Origin: Nodosilinea sp. E11
Lineage (GTDB): Bacteria > Cyanobacteriota > Cyanobacteriia > Phormidesmidales > Phormidesmidaceae
DNA: 64,000 nucleotides
NCBI RefSeq assembly: GCF_032813545.1
Contig: NZ_CP136520.1
Coordinates: 3,032,001 to 3,096,000 of the forward strand
Direction: 5' to 3'
Shown here: positions 16,941 through 26,285 of the stretch, one piece after another
Position numbering within the stretch: position 1 is the stretch's first letter
Layout: each line of letters starts with the position of its first letter
The notes under the pieces: model-generated
The model's input: the letters and a program-made list of their open reading frames with translations, nothing else
Database searches by the model: none
What the model was told of the DNA's origin: nothing
Translations under genes and position numbers: made by a program

Positions 16941-19484
16941 ATGCTCCATCCCACCCCGCCCCTCTACCGCTGGCTAACCAAAACCCTGCCCGATCGCATC
17001 TATGCGCTCACCCAGTACCTGAACCGCTGGCAGATGCTCTTGCTGCTGGTCTGTCTGGGGTTGTTGACCAAGCCGCTGCTGGTGGTCAATCCCGCGATTT
17101 GGCAGCAGGGGATTGTGGCGATGCTGCTGATTGCTCTGGGCTACAGCGTGCTGAGTCTAGAGGATAGCCATGCCCACAGCAGCAGCGATCGCGAGCGACT
17201 GCACCTGTTCATGATTGCCCTTAGCAGCCTGACCACTCTGCGCTACCTCTACTACCGCACCCGCAACACCCTCAACTTTGACACCCCGCTAGACGGCTTT
17301 TTTTCGCTGCTGCTCTACGCGGCCGAGCTATATGCCCTGGGAACGCTGTTTTTGTCGTACTTTCAGACGCTGCGGCTGCGCGATCGCGCCTCGGTAGACC
17401 TTACCCCTGTGCCTCAAGCCCAGTGGCCCACGGTCGACATCTATATTCCTACCTACAACGAGGAGGTAGAGATCGTGCGCAAAACCGTGGTGGCGGCAGT
17501 GGCGATCGACTACCCACCGGAGAAAAAGCAGGTCTATGTGCTGGATGACGGGCGCAAATACCCCGAGCGGCGGGCCGAGCTCCAGGCAATCTGCGATGAA
17601 TTGGGGGCAGCGCTGCTCGTCCGTGACAACAACGACCACGCCAAGGCGGGCAACATTAATACTGCGCTAGAGCGCACCATGGGCGACCTGGTGCTGATTT
17701 TAGACTGCGACCATATTCCGGTGCGGGGCTTTTTGAAAGAAACCGTGGGCTTCTTTCTAGACAAAACCGTGGCCCTGGTGCAGACCCCCCACTGGTTCTA
17801 TAACCCCGACCCCTTTGAACGCAATTTGATGACCCAGGGCCAGATACCCGTGGGCAACGAGCTATTTTACAAAGTGCTGCAAAAGGGCAATGATGCCTGG
17901 AACGCCGCCTTTTTTTGTGGTTCGGCGGCAGTCGTGCGGCGCAACCACCTGCTAGAGGTGGGAGGCATTGCCACCGAAACCGTTACCGAAGACTGCCACA
18001 CCGCCCTGCGGCTGCACTCTCTGGGCTACCGCACTATTTACTACGACAAGATTATGGTGGCGGGGCTGGCCCCAGAAAAATTCTCGGCCTACGTGGGCCA
18101 GCAGGTGCGTTGGGCGCGGGGCATGGCCCAGATTCTGCGGCTAGAGAACCCGCTGTTTAATCGCCAGCTCAAGCTATCACTACCCCAGCGGGTCTGCTAC
18201 TTCAGCGCTACCTCGCACTTTTTCTTTGGCTTCCCCCGGCTGATGTATGCCCTGGCACCGACGCTGTTTTTGCTGTTTAGCATTAACTCGGTGCAGGGGT
18301 TGGGCATTGAAACCCTGTTTTACGCGCTGCCCCACATTGTGCTGTCAATGCAGACCAACCACATTCCCTACAAGCGAGTACGGTTCTCGTTTTGGAATGA
18401 AATCTACGAGTTTGCTATGTCGTTTCAGGCAGGAATTGTGACGCTGCTGGCCCTGGTCAACCCCAAGCTGGGCAGCTTCAACGTGACCGCTAAGGGCCTA
18501 GTGGTTAACCAGCGCACCTTCGATGCCAGCAGCGTACGGTATTTGCTGATTTTGGGGTTGCTGACGGCGGCCTCGCTGGTGGCGGTACCCTTTTGGCTGC
18601 TGCTTAGCCCCGAAGACACCCAGGCCGTGCTGATCAACGCGCTGTGGTGCAGTTTTAACCTGGTGTTGGTGTTGGCCGCCTGCCTGGTCGCCCTCGAACA
18701 ACCCCAGATGCGCCGCTCCCACCGTCTGCCTCGGCAGATCACCGCTATCATCCACAGCAACGGCCAGAGCTGGACGGGTAAAACTCTGGATGTCAGCGAG
18801 AGTGGTGCTCAAATTCTGCTCGATGAATGGCCCAACGTGGCTGACCAGGTGTGGGTCGAGCTGGTGGGTGACTACGACGGGCGGGCGCTACTCGAAGCCC
18901 AAATTGTGCGTGCTACGGCCACCAGCCGCCTTGAGACTGAGTTGGCAATGGATTTTGTCAATCTCAGCCCCAGTCAGGCCGACGATCTCACCCTGGTGCT
19001 GTTTTCTGACGTTAAAGAATGGTATTCCCAGAACCGCAACCAGGTGGATAAGCCGCTGCGATCGCTGCAATTTATCGCCACTACGCTCTGGCGGGTGTTC
19101 ACCGATCTGCAACCGGCCACCGGCCAAAAAATGCGCAAGCAGGTGCAGGCCCCAGTCGAGCTCGCCTGGGAGGGTTGGCACGGCGAAAGCTACCCGGCCC
19201 GCGTCGTCGAAATGGGCAGCCGCGACCTGCGCCTAGAGGTGCAGAACGTCACCGAACTCGATCGCGCTACTCTGCTTGAAACCCTGCCCACGGTGGGGCT
19301 GCTGTTTCCGGCTGGCCCTGCCCTGCCGGTGGCTCAAAGTTTGGTGGCCCAGGTCGATCAGGCCATGGAGCTACCCAGCTTAACTGCCGACCAGTCACGC
19401 ATGGTGCTAGAGCTGACGTTCCCGACCTCGCTGGCTTCCCAACAGCGCCGCAAGATTCAGGCATTGTTGCGATCGCTGGCCTAG
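16941..19484 (+). CDS. bcsA: Cellulose synthase catalytic subunit with PilZ domain
   Basis: Inner-membrane family 2 glycosyltransferase polymerising UDP-glucose into beta-1,4-glucan and extruding it. N-terminal transmembrane helices (~30-75) precede the GT2 domain (~155-410). Catalytic motifs are DDG (~200), DCDH (DxD-type, ~254), TED (~348) and QQVRW (QxxRW, ~386); the gating-loop motif FNVTAKG is near 512. A PilZ domain follows with RRSHR (RxxxR, ~590) and DVSESG (D/NxSxxG), so c-di-GMP activation is expected. The last ~110 residues look like a second, PilZ-like barrel without clear binding residues. At 847 aa it is typical. Last gene of the operon. Confidence 0.96.
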   Translation: MLHPTPPLYRWLTKTLPDRIYALTQYLNRWQMLLLLVCLGLLTKPLLVVNPAIWQQGIVAMLLIALGYSVLSLEDSHAHSSSDRERLHLFMIALSSLTTLRYLYYRTRNTLNFDTPLDGFFSLLLYAAELYALGTLFLSYFQTLRLRDRASVDLTPVPQAQWPTVDIYIPTYNEEVEIVRKTVVAAVAIDYPPEKKQVYVLDDGRKYPERRAELQAICDELGAALLVRDNNDHAKAGNINTALERTMGDLVLILDCDHIPVRGFLKETVGFFLDKTVALVQTPHWFYNPDPFERNLMTQGQIPVGNELFYKVLQKGNDAWNAAFFCGSAAVVRRNHLLEVGGIATETVTEDCHTALRLHSLGYRTIYYDKIMVAGLAPEKFSAYVGQQVRWARGMAQILRLENPLFNRQLKLSLPQRVCYFSATSHFFFGFPRLMYALAPTLFLLFSINSVQGLGIETLFYALPHIVLSMQTNHIPYKRVRFSFWNEIYEFAMSFQAGIVTLLALVNPKLGSFNVTAKGLVVNQRTFDASSVRYLLILGLLTAASLVAVPFWLLLSPEDTQAVLINALWCSFNLVLVLAACLVALEQPQMRRSHRLPRQITAIIHSNGQSWTGKTLDVSESGAQILLDEWPNVADQVWVELVGDYDGRALLEAQIVRATATSRLETELAMDFVNLSPSQADDLTLVLFSDVKEWYSQNRNQVDKPLRSLQFIATTLWRVFTDLQPATGQKMRKQVQAPVELAWEGWHGESYPARVVEMGSRDLRLEVQNVTELDRATLLETLPTVGLLFPAGPALPVAQSLVAQVDQAMELPSLTADQSRMVLELTFPTSLASQQRRKIQALLRSLA

Positions 19485-20314
19485 GCAAAAGGCCTGTCAT
19501 CCCCAAGCCTGGTTAGCTACCCCTGGTTCAGCAGAGCGCATGCCATAGTAGTTTCACCGGTTCTATAGGCTAGTTCACTAAAGCCCTGAACCCCAGATTC
19601 AGCAGAGTGTATAACTTCACCACCACTTCACGGTTCACTCGGTATATTTTCTAGGGTTCATTGGGTTTTTATACTCTCAGTTCATCAATCTGCTAAAGTT
19701 AAAACATTAGGTAACGGTTTAGCGCTTCATTCCTGACTATCGTTCATTTTTCAAGTCACATTGTTTTGTCATAGCCATCAATTCCGATATTTATCTGAGA
19801 CTAGGTTTTAATCTATCCTCCAGTATTAGATTTAAGACTTTGCTCACACCATTCTTTTCTCGCATCTACTCCAAGTTAAATAGTTAAGAGCTTTTTGGCA
19901 GCTATTTAGAGAATGGTAAAACGGGTTTGAGCGGCTGGCTTTGAGGTGAATGGTTGGGTTTGTTGCCAAACTTCTAGGGCTGCCTTGTGATCGCAGGCTA
20001 AGGCTAAACCTTAGGAATGAGGATTTTTTAGAACCTGTTTCCGTCACGATTTGGTGTAGTCTGCGACCTGGTTTTACTAGGTAAACCCAAAACGTTTTGA
20101 TGGTGCAACGGTTGTTGGTGCAGCTTTCAAGCAGGCGCTGAGGTGTCCCTTAGGGGGCGATCGCCGTTGTTCAACCCATTGCAGCAGCAGCCTGCCAATT
20201 GGCTTTTGCGGTGCCTGAGGGCTGGTGATAGTCGCAGTTGGGCCTGTAGGGCGCTGCGGCTGAGCTACCCCATCTACCCTTTTGTGCATTTCCTTGTCTT
20301 TGTTGTGAACCGCT
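19485..20314. other. 830-bp AT-rich intergenic region
   Basis: Separates the bcs and first pix clusters. I see no gene. Near 19509-19540 is a degenerate copy of the dispersed GGTTAGTTACCCCC repeat (see 45033 and 51161). Two imperfect direct repeats containing TTCAGCAGAG occur at ~19528 and ~19598. The promoter of the first chemotaxis cluster should lie in its right half. Confidence 0.4.
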
Positions 20315-21355
20315 ATGCAACCATCGCTCTTAAATACCGTTCCCATGGCATCCTCATCTTCCCCTACCCCTCTACACCCGCTGAGCCTGCTGGCCCAGGT
20401 GAGTAGTCGGCAGGTGACCGGCTGTCTTCAGGTGATGACGCCGACTAATACCTGGCTGCTTTACCTCGAACAAGGGCAGCTCAACTATGTTTCAACCGTT
20501 GAACGGGCTTTCGAGCGCTTGGATAGCCATCTACGGCGGTTGAGTCTTCAGGTTCCTGCTTTAGTGAGTGCCGTGCGAGTGCAGGTGCGGCTGCTGTTTG
20601 AGCAGCAAGCTGTCCCCTTGGCCGATTATCAAGCCATTTGCTGGTTGGTAGAGCAGCAGCACTTGCATCCCAATCAGGCCTCAACCCTGGTCGAAACCCT
20701 GTCTAAAGAGGTACTAGAAGACTTTCTGGATGTGCGCGAGGGTAGCTATGAAATGTTTGAAGGCGATAGTTTGGGCAATGCTCCCCGCTACTGCCAACTC
20801 AATCTGCGCTCTACGGTAGAAGAATGCTACGCCCGCCTAAAGCAGCGCCGTAATAGCATGAGCCACATCAACGGTGGTTACCAGCGTCTGGGAAGCAATG
20901 GGGTAGCTGCGCCCTCTGGGTCTCCGACCTCTACGACTCTGCCGTCGAGGGAAAAAGCTCCCAATGGATCGACCAAGCCGGGGTCTAAAGCTCAATACAC
21001 AATTGCTTGTATTGACGATAGCCCTACGGTGCTCCAGGCCATTAATAGCTTTTTAGATGACAAAATCTTCTCGGTCATCATGATTGATGATCCGGTTAAA
21101 GCGTTGATGCAGGTGATTAGAACTAAGCCCGATTTAATCTTACTCGATGTCACTATGCCTAGCCTAGATGGCTACGAACTCTGCTCGCTACTGCGGCGTC
21201 ATCCAGACTTCAAAAGTACTCCAATCATTATGGTAACGAGCAATACTGGTTTGATCGATCGAGCTAAAGCAAAACTGGTTAGGGCATCGGGATATTTGAC
21301 CAAACCTTTTAATCAATCTGATCTACTTAAGTTCATTTTTAAATATTTGAACTAG
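20315..21355 (+). CDS. pixG: PatA/PixG-like response regulator (DUF4388-type N terminus plus receiver)
   Basis: 346 aa. Residues ~20-190 match the PatA-type N-terminal region (SSRQVTGCLQVMTPTNTWLLYLEQGQLNYV, then a helical part ending LRSTVEECYARLKQR). A Ser/Pro linker leads to a receiver domain (~228-346) with ACIDDSP, phospho-acceptor Asp in LILLDVTMP (~278), and the conserved Lys in YLTKPF. PixG/TaxP1 is the first gene of Synechocystis-type phototaxis operons, upstream of PixH, PixI, PixJ and PixL, as here. A start at ATG 20345 is also possible. The gene symbol is by synteny and domain order. Confidence 0.8.
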   Translation: MQPSLLNTVPMASSSSPTPLHPLSLLAQVSSRQVTGCLQVMTPTNTWLLYLEQGQLNYVSTVERAFERLDSHLRRLSLQVPALVSAVRVQVRLLFEQQAVPLADYQAICWLVEQQHLHPNQASTLVETLSKEVLEDFLDVREGSYEMFEGDSLGNAPRYCQLNLRSTVEECYARLKQRRNSMSHINGGYQRLGSNGVAAPSGSPTSTTLPSREKAPNGSTKPGSKAQYTIACIDDSPTVLQAINSFLDDKIFSVIMIDDPVKALMQVIRTKPDLILLDVTMPSLDGYELCSLLRRHPDFKSTPIIMVTSNTGLIDRAKAKLVRASGYLTKPFNQSDLLKFIFKYLN

Positions 21356-21597
21356 ATTGGCCTAAAACTGACCTGAATAAGTCCTTTAAGGTCAGTCTAT
21401 TGGTGAGATATTTTTTCCTAGGTTAAGCCCCCCTGGAGATTTCTAATCCAGACTTAGGTCAAGATGTTGTCTGATCTTAACGCCAGATTTTGTCCCCAAA
21501 ACTTGGCCAATCTTACTCAGCGATATCGGTGATTTTTGGAGCCATTCCTTCGCCAATCGTAGCTGTGGCAGCCCATACATTATCTAGGTGAATTCAT

Positions 21598-21984
21598 ATG
21601 CAAGCGATTTTAACAGGCACCATTCTGGTGGTTGAAGATACCCCTTCAGAAATGGAGCTGATGGTGCATTATCTGCGCGAAAGCGGCTGTACGGTGATCT
21701 GTGCGGTCACGGCCCAAGAGGCCTTAGAAAAGGCGGCTCACCAGGTTCCCGACGTAATTGTTAGTGACGTGGTGATGCCTGGTATGAGCGGGTTTGAGCT
21801 ATGCCGCAGCCTCAAAAAACAGCCCGCCACTGCCCATGTGCCGATCGTGCTGTGCACCTCCAAAAACCAAGACATCGATCGGTTGTGGGGCATGCGTCAG
21901 GGGGCTGATGCCTATCTCACTAAGCCCTACACCCGTGAACAGCTCGTGCAGTCGGTACTTACTGTGATGAGGAGCAACCGATGA
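21598..21984 (+). CDS. pixH: CheY-like single-domain response regulator (PixH-like)
   Basis: 128-aa receiver domain with acidic pocket VVEDTPSEME, phosphorylatable Asp in VIVSDVVMPG (~55) and Lys in AYLTKPY. There is no output domain. It should be phosphorylated by the CheA at 26286 and act on pilus motors. Its TGA overlaps the ATG of the next gene by 4 bases, so the CheW partner is translationally coupled. Confidence 0.9.
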   Translation: MQAILTGTILVVEDTPSEMELMVHYLRESGCTVICAVTAQEALEKAAHQVPDVIVSDVVMPGMSGFELCRSLKKQPATAHVPIVLCTSKNQDIDRLWGMRQGADAYLTKPYTREQLVQSVLTVMRSNR

Positions 21985-22511
21985 GCAATCTATCGCTGGC
22001 CCAAAGCTCTCACTTGGCTCAAACGTCTGCTGGGGCGGCTCTGGCTACCCAGGCCCTAAGCCCGCTGACCGATAGCTACCTCCGTTTTACCCTAGGCACC
22101 CAGGTGGCGCTGTTGCCAACTCGCCAGGTGCAGGAGGCGATCGCCACTCCGGCGGCCCGTATTACCCCCATGCCCAATATGCCCCCGGCTCTGCTGGGGC
22201 TGATCAACCGCCGCAGCCGGGTGCTGTGGGTTGTTGATCTGGCGCTGCTCCTGGGCTTGCCCACGGCCTATCCCAATTCTCAACAGTACAACCTGGTGCT
22301 GCTGCAAGTTGGCACGGTAACTCTGGGGCTGCGGGTCAGCGACATCGAAGGCATTCTCAGCCTGCCGCCCCAGCAGATGCAGGCAGCCCCCACCCACGTG
22401 CCCCCTGGGCTGGTGCCCTTTTTGCGGGGTTGTGTGTTGCAAGACGGCGCAGTGCTGCTGGGCTTAGATGGCGAAGCTTTGCTGCGGGCCCCAGCTCTGC
22501 AAGCGCTTTAG
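21981..22511 (+). CDS. pixI: CheW-like adaptor (PixI-like)
   Basis: 176 aa. A CheW beta-barrel spans ~35-170: LRFTLGTQVALLPTRQVQEAI, PPALLGLINRRSRVLWVVDLALLLGL, and VSDIEGILSLPP. CheW couples chemoreceptors to CheA at the inner face of the membrane. The ATGA overlap with the CheY gene and position before the MCP support the assignment. Confidence 0.9.
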   Translation: MSNLSLAQSSHLAQTSAGAALATQALSPLTDSYLRFTLGTQVALLPTRQVQEAIATPAARITPMPNMPPALLGLINRRSRVLWVVDLALLLGLPTAYPNSQQYNLVLLQVGTVTLGLRVSDIEGILSLPPQQMQAAPTHVPPGLVPFLRGCVLQDGAVLLGLDGEALLRAPALQAL

Positions 22512-22676
22512 CTCGGCCCCTTTGGCCCGGCCCCTTTGTCTGGCCCTGCTAGCCTCGGCCTGCTGCCTGTCTCCCTGCCATCAGTGAGTTTTACCGCATC
22601 TCTAGCGAACGTTTTTGCCCAGGGCTGGCCCTGGCTTAGCCTCATCCCCCGCTCAAATCAATAAGGTAGTTGACCC

Positions 22677-25600
22677 ATGACCACAGACTTTCGACCCTAC
22701 ACCTCTGCTTCGGCTGCTGACGACGGTGGTTTGGTGCCGCAAAATGGTGCGGCCTTACCCCCCGAGCAGTCGGGTAAGGAGACGATGCTCTATCGCGGTG
22801 TGGCCTACGGCACAGACGTGAAAGATTCAATCAAAATTACCCGGCGATCGCAGTTTGGCTTAGTTCAGTGGTTTAGCAACCTGAGCGTGCGGCAAAAGCA
22901 GCTGGCGGGCCTGTTGACCTCCGAGGCGATTTCGGTGCTGGGTCTGGCGGGGGTAGGGTCGTTGTTGATTATCTCCGGCGGTCGCAGCCAGCTGCTCAAC
23001 CAGGCTGAGGCAGAGCTAGCGGTTACCGACATTGAGTACAACATCAAAATCGATCAGATGGGCTTTGGCTTTCGGGGCCAGTCTGATAACCGCGCCATTG
23101 TGGATGCGGCGGTGGCCTATGCCCGAGGTGAGACCGTTGCTCCAGGGTCGATCGCTACGGTGCAGCAAATTCTTGAAAACGAAATCAAAGCCCGCAACAT
23201 CGAGTATGCCACCCTGGTGGGCAATGACCTGAAAATTATTGCCAACGCTAACCGCGATCGCCAGGGGCAGCAGTTTGACCCCAATGGCTTGGTGGGCACA
23301 GTCCTAAAAAACCCACGACAAATTAAAGCTAGCGCCATTGTCAGCTGGAATGAGCTGCGCAACGAAGCCCCGCCCCTGCCCCCCGGCTTTGCCGACCAGG
23401 ATGCGCTGATTCGTTACACGGTCACCCCGGTCAGCGACCCAGTCTCTGGAGCGGTGGTTGGGGCGCTGGTTGCGGGCGACATTGTCAACGGCAAAGACGC
23501 CATTCCTAGCGGAACGATCGCCCCCTTTAGCAATGGCTATAGCGCCATTTACCAGCGCAACGCCGACGGCGGTTTTGACCTGGCTACCGGCCTCTACGCG
23601 GGCGATAACCCCAACCTGGCTCAGGCGGTAGCTAATGTGCCCCTCGACTCGCCCGCGCTGATTGAGCAGGCGGTGGCCCGCCCCGGTCAAGAGGTGACCC
23701 GCCGCGACCAGATCAACGGCACTACCTACACCCTGGCGGCTCGCACGATTGAAGATTTTTCCGGTGAGCCCGTAGCAGTGATGGTGCGGGGCACCTCTGA
23801 AGCCGCCCTCAACACCCTGATTGGCAACAGCCTGCGGCTGCAAATGCTGATTGTGCTACTGGCCCTCGCCGCTGACGTAGGCCTGGCCACCCTGTTGGGC
23901 CGCTCCATTTTGCGACCGATGAAAAACCTTCAGCAGGCAACCTGGCGCTTTGGTATGGGCGATCGCCAGGCCCGCGCCGATGTCTTTGCCAGCGACGAAG
24001 TGGGTCAGGTGGCCCAAGCCTTTAACCAATTGGCAGAAAACATCGCTAGCTCAGAGGCTCTGCTGCGCCGCCAGAGCCAGCGCGAACAAAGCGTTGCCGC
24101 TCGCGCCACCCTACTAAACGATTTGACTGGCCGCATTCGCCAGTCGCTCAACGAGCAAAATATTCTCAGCACCTCCGTGGAAGGGCTGCGGGAGGTGCTA
24201 GAAGTCGACCGCGTGCTGATTTACCATTTCCATCCTGGGTTTAAAGGGGGTGATATTACCGCCGAATCTGTGGGACGCGGCTGGAAGCGGGCGATGGGGC
24301 AGTCGATTCAAGACCCTCTTACCCCCGAGGCCCTAGAGCGCTACTACACTGGGCAAGTCACCACCATGGCCAATCGTCAGGAGGCTGAACTGTCTCACTG
24401 CCACTGTGCGATTTTAGAAAAGCTGAACGTAGTGGCTAACATGGTCGCTCCCCTGATGGTCGGCGACGAGCTAATGGGCTTGCTGTGCGTGCATCAGTGC
24501 GATCGCCCCCGCGACTGGAGCCCCGACGACATCGAACTGCTACAACAGGTGTCGGTGCAGACTGGCTACGCCCTCAGCCAGGCTCGTCTGCTTCAGCAAC
24601 AGCAGCTCAATGCCACCCGCGAGCGCCAGCTCACCGAAATTGTCTCCCTCATGCGCGAAAGCCTAGAGGAATCCCGTATCTTCCGTGCCGCCGTCACCGA
24701 AACCCGGCGAGCCCTAGGCGCTGAACGGGTCACTGTGTACCAATTTGACGAAACCTGGCGGGGCACCTTTGTGGCCGAGTCGGTGGAGCCAGGCTGGCCC
24801 GCTGCCCTTGAAGACAAGGTCTTTGACCCCTGCTTTAAAGAAAAATTTATTGAGCAGTATCGCCAGGGCCGGGTGCAGGCCGTAGCCAACATCGCCGAAT
24901 CTGGACTGACCGAGTGCCATCTGCGCCAGCTTGAAAAGTATGACGTCAAGGCCAACTTGGTGGCCCCCATTGTGATTGGCGAAAAGCTGATGGGGCTGCT
25001 AATTGCCCACCAGTGCAGCGCCCCCCGCGAGTGGAACGCCCTGGAGATCAATTTCTTCCGCCAGGTGGCTCTCCAGCTCGGTTTTGCCTTAGAGCAGTCC
25101 CGCGTCTACGCCCAGGCTGCCGCGCTTTCTGAAGAGCGTCGCCAAAAGCAAGAAGCCTTGCAAATGCAGCTCATTGAGCTGCTCAGCGAGGTCGAAGGGG
25201 CCTCCCAGGGCGACCTTACGGTGCGCGCCGACGTTACTGCCGGAGAAATTGGCACCGTCGCCGACTTTTTTAACTCCATTGTGGAAAGTCTGCGACAGAT
25301 TGTGACTAAGGTAAAAACCTCTGCTGAGCAGGTCAACGCCTCCCTGGGGCAAAACGAAGGAGCCATTCAAGACCTGGCCAACGAAGCCTTGCGCCAGGCC
25401 GACGACGTGACTCGCACCCTGGCTTCGGTCGAAGCTATGACCAGCTCCATTCAGCAGGTGGCTCGCAGCGCCCAACAGGCTGCCGTAGTGGCTAACAGCG
25501 CCTCGACCACCGCCGAAACCAGCGGCCAGGCGATGGATCTGACGGTACAAAATATTCTCACCCTGCGAGAAATCATTGGTGAAACCTCTAAAAAGGTGAA

Positions 25601-26150
25601 GCGCCTGGGTGAGTCATCTCAGCAAATCTCTAAGGCGGTGTCGCTGATTAACCAGATTGCTATGCAGACTAACCTGCTCGCCATCAACGCTGGCATTGAG
25701 GCCGCCCGCGCTGGGGAAGAAGGCCAGGGCTTTGCGGTGGTGGCCGAAGAGGTGGGCGAGCTGGCGGCCCGCTCTGCCGAAGCCACCAAGGAAATCGAGC
25801 GGATTGTCGAAACCATTCAGCGCGAAACCGCCGAGGTGGTCGACGCGATGGACCAGAGCACCACTGAGGTGGTCGCGGGTACTCGCCTAGTCGAAGACGC
25901 CAAGCGAAGCCTGGGCCGCATTCTCGATGTCTCTCAGCAAATCGACCTGCTAGTGCGATCGATTTCTGAAGCCACGGTCTCCCAGGTCGAAATTTCTGAA
26001 GCCGTTACCCATTTGATGCAGGGCATCGCCGAAGAATCGACTCGCACATCCCAGTCTTCGCGGGAGATTTCTACCTCCCTGCGGGCGACCGTCGATGTGG
26101 CGCGATCGCTCCAGGCCACCGTCGGCACCTTTAAGACCGGCGAAGAGTAG
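22677..26150 (+). CDS. pixJ: PixJ-type photoreceptor MCP with two cyanobacteriochrome-like GAF domains
   Basis: 1157 aa. Order: transmembrane helix ~85-102, a periplasmic Cache-like sensor, transmembrane helix ~387-409, HAMP, GAF1 (~475-640), GAF2 (~660-810), a second HAMP-like segment (~830-880) and the methyl-accepting signalling domain with the hairpin tip [24 protein letters not shown]1 carries Cys575-His576 ([13 protein letters not shown]). GAF2 carries Cys747-His748 ([22 protein letters not shown]) and a DPCF motif with Cys719, 28 residues before the canonical Cys, as in DXCF-type blue/green sensors such as TePixJ. Both GAFs could therefore bind a bilin. Phototaxis receptor role is inferred. 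Confidence 0.88.
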   Translation: MTTDFRPYTSASAADDGGLVPQNGAALPPEQSGKETMLYRGVAYGTDVKDSIKITRRSQFGLVQWFSNLSVRQKQLAGLLTSEAISVLGLAGVGSLLIISGGRSQLLNQAEAELAVTDIEYNIKIDQMGFGFRGQSDNRAIVDAAVAYARGETVAPGSIATVQQILENEIKARNIEYATLVGNDLKIIANANRDRQGQQFDPNGLVGTVLKNPRQIKASAIVSWNELRNEAPPLPPGFADQDALIRYTVTPVSDPVSGAVVGALVAGDIVNGKDAIPSGTIAPFSNGYSAIYQRNADGGFDLATGLYAGDNPNLAQAVANVPLDSPALIEQAVARPGQEVTRRDQINGTTYTLAARTIEDFSGEPVAVMVRGTSEAALNTLIGNSLRLQMLIVLLALAADVGLATLLGRSILRPMKNLQQATWRFGMGDRQARADVFASDEVGQVAQAFNQLAENIASSEALLRRQSQREQSVAARATLLNDLTGRIRQSLNEQNILSTSVEGLREVLEVDRVLIYHFHPGFKGGDITAESVGRGWKRAMGQSIQDPLTPEALERYYTGQVTTMANRQEAELSHCHCAILEKLNVVANMVAPLMVGDELMGLLCVHQCDRPRDWSPDDIELLQQVSVQTGYALSQARLLQQQQLNATRERQLTEIVSLMRESLEESRIFRAAVTETRRALGAERVTVYQFDETWRGTFVAESVEPGWPAALEDKVFDPCFKEKFIEQYRQGRVQAVANIAESGLTECHLRQLEKYDVKANLVAPIVIGEKLMGLLIAHQCSAPREWNALEINFFRQVALQLGFALEQSRVYAQAAALSEERRQKQEALQMQLIELLSEVEGASQGDLTVRADVTAGEIGTVADFFNSIVESLRQIVTKVKTSAEQVNASLGQNEGAIQDLANEALRQADDVTRTLASVEAMTSSIQQVARSAQQAAVVANSASTTAETSGQAMDLTVQNILTLREIIGETSKKVKRLGESSQQISKAVSLINQIAMQTNLLAINAGIEAARAGEEGQGFAVVAEEVGELAARSAEATKEIERIVETIQRETAEVVDAMDQSTTEVVAGTRLVEDAKRSLGRILDVSQQIDLLVRSISEATVSQVEISEAVTHLMQGIAEESTRTSQSSREISTSLRATVDVARSLQATVGTFKTGEE

Positions 26151-26285
26151 ATGGGTAGAGGGTTTACGGTCCAAGGTGCAGGGTACAGAGCATCAGGCAT
26201 TCTCTAAACCGTGAACCGTAAACCGTAAACCCTAAACCGCTGATCCGATATCCGATACCCGATACCCAACCACCCCTCTATCCCT
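26151..26285. repeat. Short tandem repeats between receptor and CheA genes
   Basis: Runs of overlapping heptamers: CCGTAAA/CCCTAAA (~26208-26240) and CCGATA(T/C) (~26243-26265). These are STRR-type sequences in a gene junction. Confidence 0.6.

Noticed and set aside
23304..23843. Long minus-strand frame (179 codons) inside the PixJ-like gene
   Set aside because: Fully inside an intact receptor gene; its residues mirror the codon bias of the sense strand.
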